DNA of 64,000 nucleotides from Blumeriella jaapii (Eukaryota; Ascomycota; Leotiomycetes; Helotiales; Drepanopezizaceae), in NCBI GenBank assembly GCA_009599575.1, contig VWND01000011.1, forward strand, positions 682,001-746,000, given 5' to 3'. This document shows, in pieces, positions 59,700 to 64,000 of the stretch. Position 1 is the stretch's first letter, and each line of letters opens with the position of its first letter. The notes beneath the pieces are model-generated. The model ran no database searches and had not been told where the DNA came from. It was given only the letters and a program-made list of their open reading frames with translations. Position numbers and translations under genes: made by a program.

Positions 59700-60500
59700 A
59701 TTTGACAGCCGATTTACAAAAACGATTTGATAACCTAGCAATCGAAACCCAATTTTTGCTAAAAAAAAAAAAAGTTTTGTACGAAGTTTTACGCAACCGA
59801 AAAAAAGTTATAATTTTCGATTTTACCGAAATAAACCAATTCAGTTTTAACGTTACGCTTTATATCGATATTAAAATCGTATTTAACGAAGCCTAGCAAA
59901 AAAAAACCTTTTTAGTTTTTAAAACCTTCCAGAATAAAATAATCGAAATGCTAAAAAAACGAATTAAATAAAGGATTTTCAAATTTTGCTACGACTTATA
60001 TAAAAACAAATAGTTTATCGTTGCGAAAAAAAGAAAAAGCATTTACAAATTTATTATCGCAATCGTCGAAATAAATAAAATAACAATACGAAACGCTAAC
60101 GTGCTATTTAACGTCGATTAATTTTCAAACGAATTCGTAAAATTAACGATCGCTTTTCTTTTCGATTTGTTTTCCGGCTACGATTATTTAATACTTAACC
60201 TACGATTTCGAAATATAATAGCAATTTAAATTTTAATCGGTTTGCTACGTATAATCAAAGTATTTATAAAAGCTATTAATTTAATCGTTTAATTCGTAAA
60301 AGTCGTGTATAAAATTCTTATAATTTGCATTTCTGATATTGCCTTTTTTTACGTTGACGACGTCGAAGTAAAAGGTCTCAAATTATATTATTGGCTCTCG
60401 ATTAAAATTTTGCATATCCGAAATAAATTTCGTTAATTATATAATTAATAGCGCTGGCCGTTATTTTCAACGAAAAAAATTAAAAAGATTTGCGAATAAA
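59700..60500 (+). pseudogene. pol: I-2 reverse transcriptase, with a 120 bp deletion
   Basis: Open at 59702-59896. The catalytic box YVDDV is intact at 60350-60361, unlike YVND in I-1 and I-3. About 120 bp present in I-1 (11120-11235) is missing at 60389/60390, removing part of the thumb, so the enzyme is dead anyway. Short ATTATT repeats at both ends of the missing piece suggest slippage or recombination. Confidence 0.88.
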
Positions 60501-61500
60501 AAAAATATAAAAATATTACCGAAGCCAAAGCTTTTATTAGCGTTATAATTTATTATCGTAATTATATTAAAAACTTTTTTTTAAAAAGCTGCATTTATTT
60601 ACGCTACGATAAAAAAAAAAATCGATTTCGTTTAGGAAAAAAAATAAAATAAAATTATAAAAATTTTTAAAAACGATTTTTTATCGGCTTTATCGCTTAT
60701 TGGGATCGATTACAACCCAGACGCAAAAAAAATCATTTTGATTATCGACGCTAATATTTTCGGTTAAAAAGCTGTATTATAATAAATCGACGAAAATAAA
60801 AAACGATATTTTTTACGATTTAAAAGCGGTTTATAATTTTTCGCGGAAATACGCGACGATATTATTAAACGGAAATATCAAAGCGCTTTTAAAATAATAA
60901 AAAAAATAAAAAGCGAATTGTACGGCGTATATTTTATTTTGGAAACAAACGTAAAAATTCTTATCGATTAATTAAATAAAAAAGCTAATAATTTATCAAA
61001 AGCGTTTGTTATTAATTAAATAGCTTGGATGCGATTTATAAATTTCGAAATCAAATATATTAAAAAAACAATTAATATAACGGCAAACGGCTTTTTTAAA
61101 CGAAAACGCTTTTATCCGTTTAATTTCGCTAAATAACGAATAAAATATTAACAAATAAATTGCTAACGAAATCGGCTGTTTCGTTATTTACGCTTTGGAT
61201 TTTATAAAGCCGAAATTATTTACGTTGCTATTTCGGCTGGCACCGCGAATAAAAAATATTAATTTTCGGACCGAAAAAGCATTCGCGTTATTATTTCGGC
61301 TAGTACCGCGAATAAATTTAATCGAAAACGATCGGAATAAGCCGATTAACAACGAAAATAAAATTTTAATCGATAATCATAAAACCGAGAATTTTTATTT
61401 AATCGTATATTATTTAATTATTTTGTTTAAATTATTTAGCGTGTTAAATTATTAGTTTAAATTATTTAAAAACCAAGCTTTCGATTATATTTTAACCGAT
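60501..61500 (+). pseudogene. pol: I-2 RNase H and duplicated tether
   Basis: It reaches IAWMRFINFEIKYIKK (about 61018-61066), then the doubled unit LLFRLAPRI / LLFRLVPRI (open at 61195-61455), the same 21-residue spacing as in I-1 and I-3. Confidence 0.83.
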
Positions 61501-62614
61501 AAAAAGCTGTATAAAATAAAAAACAATATATATTAAAAACGCTTAATAATAAACAATAAGATCGATAAGTTTTAAATTATAAAAAAAGCCTACGAAAAAG
61601 TGTTTTATAAAAAAGCTAAAGCTATTTATTACCGAATTAAAAACGATTTTTAATAAAAAAAATATTTCGAAAATTGCAAAGCTTTTATTAAAAGCTGTAT
61701 TTCTTATTAAAAACGAAAGCCTGGCCGAAAAAAAAACTTATTATATTCGATATAGTTTTTTGAAATTTAAAAAAAAATCAATTTCGACGTTATACGCGTA
61801 TCGATTATCGACCGCGGATATATATGTTTTATATTCGTTATCGACGATTTGTTTAAATAATTTAAAAAGCGATTTTTTCGAAACGCTATTTTCGAAGCTA
61901 TAACGACTTTTTTTTGGAAAAACGTTTTATATCGATACGATTTGTTTAACAAATTAAAACGTCGATAATAAATTCGAAAACAAAAGCGTTATCGAAAATT
62001 TTATAAAAAAATACAAAATCCAGCGTATTTAAATCTTAGTTTATAATTCGAAAAACAACGGATCCGTTAAACGAAATGATAAATTTTTTTTCGACGGCTT
62101 TTTAAAAGTTATTCGAAAAAATTATAAGCGTTAATCGCGGAAATTTTCGGAAATGCTTTTTATTATACGTATATATATATACGTTTTTATTAAAATAATT
62201 TTATTTTTTATTTAATACGGCAAAAACGCTCGATTGCTTTTAAAAACAAAATGGCTTGTATAAAAGTTTTATAACGTGGTTAAAATAAAAACGAAAGCAA
62301 ATTTATTAATAATAAAATCTAAATAGCTAAATTACCGCGATATAAATATAAAAAAAATAATTCTAAAAAAAAAAAATTTTAAAAAAGCGGCTAAAAAAGT
62401 TTAAAATAAAATTAAAATTAAAAAAAAAACGCTAATTAAAAAAAAATTCTGATTTTGATTTACAACGTTCAGCGCGCTATTAACAAATCGGCCGATATTA
62501 AACTTAATTATAAATAGCTCGGATTTTACAAAATATACAAGGCCGAATTAAATAAAAACTATTATAAGCTTACGAAACTCGATAAAACAAAACTAAAAAA
62601 AACGTTCGCCGCTA
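61501..62614 (+). pseudogene. pol: I-2 integrase, cut by the TIR element
   Basis: Zinc-binding part about 61570-61700, then the core VFVIDDLFK-like block (about 61830-61855), NVDNKFENKS (about 61960) and NGSVKRN, where Glu is changed to Lys. It ends TFAAN at 62614, where the TIR element entered; 63975-64000 continues NRLKRFYK. Confidence 0.82.
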
Positions 62615-62734
62615 ATAGTGGGCTGCCTTCCCACATTTATTCTGCGGGCACTCGAATAATGTGGGGGAAAGCAAGTGTCCCACTGCATCCAAGTGTCCCA
62701 TCTCAATTCATGATTTTTTACGATCGCATTTTAT
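62615..62734 (+). repeat. Left terminal inverted repeat
   Basis: 120 bp, GC-rich at its outer end. Contains AAGTGTCCCA twice (about 62674 and 62691). It pairs with 63855-63974. Confidence 0.93.
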
Positions 62735-63110
62735 GTTAAAACATTATTATTTAATTACGCCAAATTGAAAGGTAATAAAAGCAGGAAGCTATTTTTAGAT
62801 TTTAAATTAAAATTTTCATTTTTATTAATTAAAAGTTATTAAATTATATATTTTCGTTGAAGTTTTTATTTTTAATTATCGCATTTTGTATAAAAACATT
62901 ATTAACGCCAGATATTTAATTATAATAAATTGATAAATAATAAAAACAGAAAGCTATTATTAAATTATAAGTTAAAAGTTTCATTTTTATTAATTAAAAG
63001 TTTTAAAACGAAATGTTTTGTTTTCATTTGTTATTTTTTATAATCGCATTTTAAATTAAAATACTTTCAACGCCAGTTATTTAATTATAATAAACTGAAG
63101 AAAAGTAAGT
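62711..63110. repeat. Subterminal tandem repeats inside the TIR element
   Basis: A unit of about 155-165 bp, marked by ATCGCATTTT at 62723, 62878 and 63043 and by CGCCA...ATTTAATTA, occurs three times in direct order; one inverted relative lies near 63760-63870. Such subterminal repeats can be transposase-binding sites; that is an inference. Confidence 0.75.
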
Positions 63111-63760
63111 TCAGCATGCATTCGAATAGAATTTATAAAAATTATATTAAATTCTACGTCGGAACATTCATTTTTGATTAAGTGAAAGTAATTTAAATCG
63201 TTTTTGTACGCATTTCCAATCAGAAATTATATTAATTAAACGGCTACGAATCGTACAAATATAATATACTTTTATTAAAACTAAATAAAACTTATATTTT
63301 TCTTAGCTTTTTAGCTAATTTACATATGCTTTTCAGCTTTTAAATATCGGTACAATATTTATATTCGGAAGGTAATAAACAAAAGGCAAAAGGTAAAAGA
63401 AAACCGTTAGTTTTACGAAAAGCTTTTGTTTAAGCGTATAATAAGTAAAAGAAGCTGCTTACGAGCCTTGTATTTTAAGTTGTAAAAGCAATAAAGCTGT
63501 AAAACCAAAAAAAATCGTATTAAAAATAATAAATTGCATTTTTTTAGCCGAAAATCTTAATATATAATAAAACGCGAGCTTAATAAAGCTTTTATAATTA
63601 TCGAATAGCTTATAACCGATTAAAAAGGTTAATCTGAATTATTATATAAAATATTTTAATTGCAAACAAATCTAAATAGGCTTTTTGAAAGCGAAAAAGC
63701 GAAAAAAAAATTGAAAATGCGTACAAAACACTTGTTTAAATTAGTTTTTATTAATAAAAT
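63111..63760. other. TIR element interior, no gene
   Basis: AT-rich sequence with no open frame of note on either strand and no match to the three LTR families. I see no remnant of a transposase. Confidence 0.6.
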
Positions 63761-63854
63761 TTAACTTTTTAATTTAAAATCTGAAAATAACTGCTTGCTT
63801 TTATTATAATTTAATTTATTGTAATTAAATATTTGGCGTTGGTGGTGTTTTAAT

Positions 63855-63974
63855 ATAAAATGCGATCGTAAAAAATCATGAACTGAGATGGGACACTTGG
63901 ATGCAGTGGGACACTTGCTTTCCCCCACATTATTCGAGTGCCCGCAGAATAAATGTGGGAAGGCAGCCCACTAT
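63855..63974 (-). repeat. Right terminal inverted repeat
   Basis: Reverse complement of the left TIR with a single transition (AATTCATG against AGTTCATG). Weaker inverted similarity extends inwards about another 120 bp. Confidence 0.93.
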
Positions 63975-64000
63975 TAACCGGTTAAAACGATTTTACAAAA
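63975..64000 (+). pseudogene. pol: I-2 integrase C-terminus, continues past the window
   Basis: TA duplication then ACCGGTTAAAACGATTTTAC, the NRLKRFY end of integrase, matching I-1 13447-13470. Confidence 0.85.

Larger units (their letters stand above)
62615..63974. mobile_element. Non-autonomous TIR element (Tc1/mariner-pogo type) with TA target duplication
   Basis: This 1,360 bp element has perfect ends ATAGTGGGC/GCCCACTAT, terminal inverted repeats of 120 bp with one mismatch, and a TA on each side (62613-62614, 63975-63976). The empty site GCTAACCG is seen in I-1 (near 13444). No transposase frame is present. TA targets are used by Tc1/mariner, pogo and Fot1-like transposases. The TIRs keep many CpA sites, so they were not hit by RIP. 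Confidence 0.93.
19237..64000 (+). mobile_element. Family I element I-2, opened by three insertions; continues past the window
   Basis: The 5' LTR is at 19237-19501, with left target TCGG (19233-19236) in III-b. I-2 sequence then occupies 19502-20326, 44452-45205, 57600-62614 and 63975-64000. The gaps are II-a, II-b and the TIR element, each flanked by its own duplication, so the parts join without loss. The second frame and 3' LTR lie beyond position 64000. RT has lost about 120 bp. Confidence 0.93.

Noticed and set aside
1..64000. tRNA or rRNA genes, CRISPR arrays, bacterial operons
   Set aside because: No cloverleaf, rRNA core or regularly spaced repeats of that kind were seen; the gene content and RIP pattern are fungal.

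Overview
This window is eukaryotic, AT-rich and contains no intact host gene that I can see. It is best read as part of a filamentous ascomycete AT-isochore. It is built of long terminal repeat (LTR) retrotransposons decayed by repeat-induced point mutation (RIP): family members differ almost only by C-to-T and G-to-A changes, the reading frames are stopped at former CAA, CAG and TGG codons, TpA is very common, and CpG is largely spared. Large nested LTR arrays of this kind are known from Dothideomycetes such as Leptosphaeria, but nothing here fixes the species.

Three Ty3/gypsy families explain most of the window. Family I is about 11.3 kb with 264-267 bp LTRs (TGTAAAAC...TTTTACA) and 4 bp target-site duplications (TSDs). 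It encodes gag, protease, RT, RNase H and integrase, followed by an unrecognised second frame of about 3.2 kb. Family II is about 6.4 kb with 263-272 bp LTRs (TGTRACGA...TCGTTRYA) and 5 bp TSDs; it is a chromovirus. Family III is about 6.4 kb with 267 bp LTRs (TGTTACGATCC...AGCTGTGACA) and a 5 bp TSD; it is also a chromovirus. A 6.35 kb non-LTR retrotransposon (LINE) and a 1.36 kb TIR element with TA target duplications complete the set.

Layout. 1-1553 is a decayed minus-strand sequence of unknown identity abutting a broken family II element (II-c, minus, 1554-6348). A minus-strand family III element (III-b) is the oldest visible host, seen at 6349-6497 and 17767-19236. It holds II-c, a complete family I element (I-1, plus, 6498-17766) and a second family I element (I-2, plus, 19237 to beyond 64000). 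I-2 is opened three times: by II-a (plus, 20327-44451), by II-b (minus, 45206-57599) and by the TIR element (62615-63974). II-a is opened by III-a (plus, 24016-41718), which is itself opened by a complete family I element, I-3 (29224-40513). II-b is opened by the LINE (48663-55014). The deepest chain is five elements: III-b > I-2 > II-a > III-a > I-3. Seven of the eight nested insertions have visible ends that fit; target duplications are seen on both sides for six of them, and I-2 shows only its left one.

The genes are all retroelement genes: gag (particle protein), protease, reverse transcriptase/RNase H, integrase with chromodomain in II and III, and endonuclease/RT/RNase H in the LINE. 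None is open over its full length, so every coding entry is called a pseudogene. Domain limits are read by eye and are good to roughly 50-100 bases; LTR ends and target duplications are read to the base.
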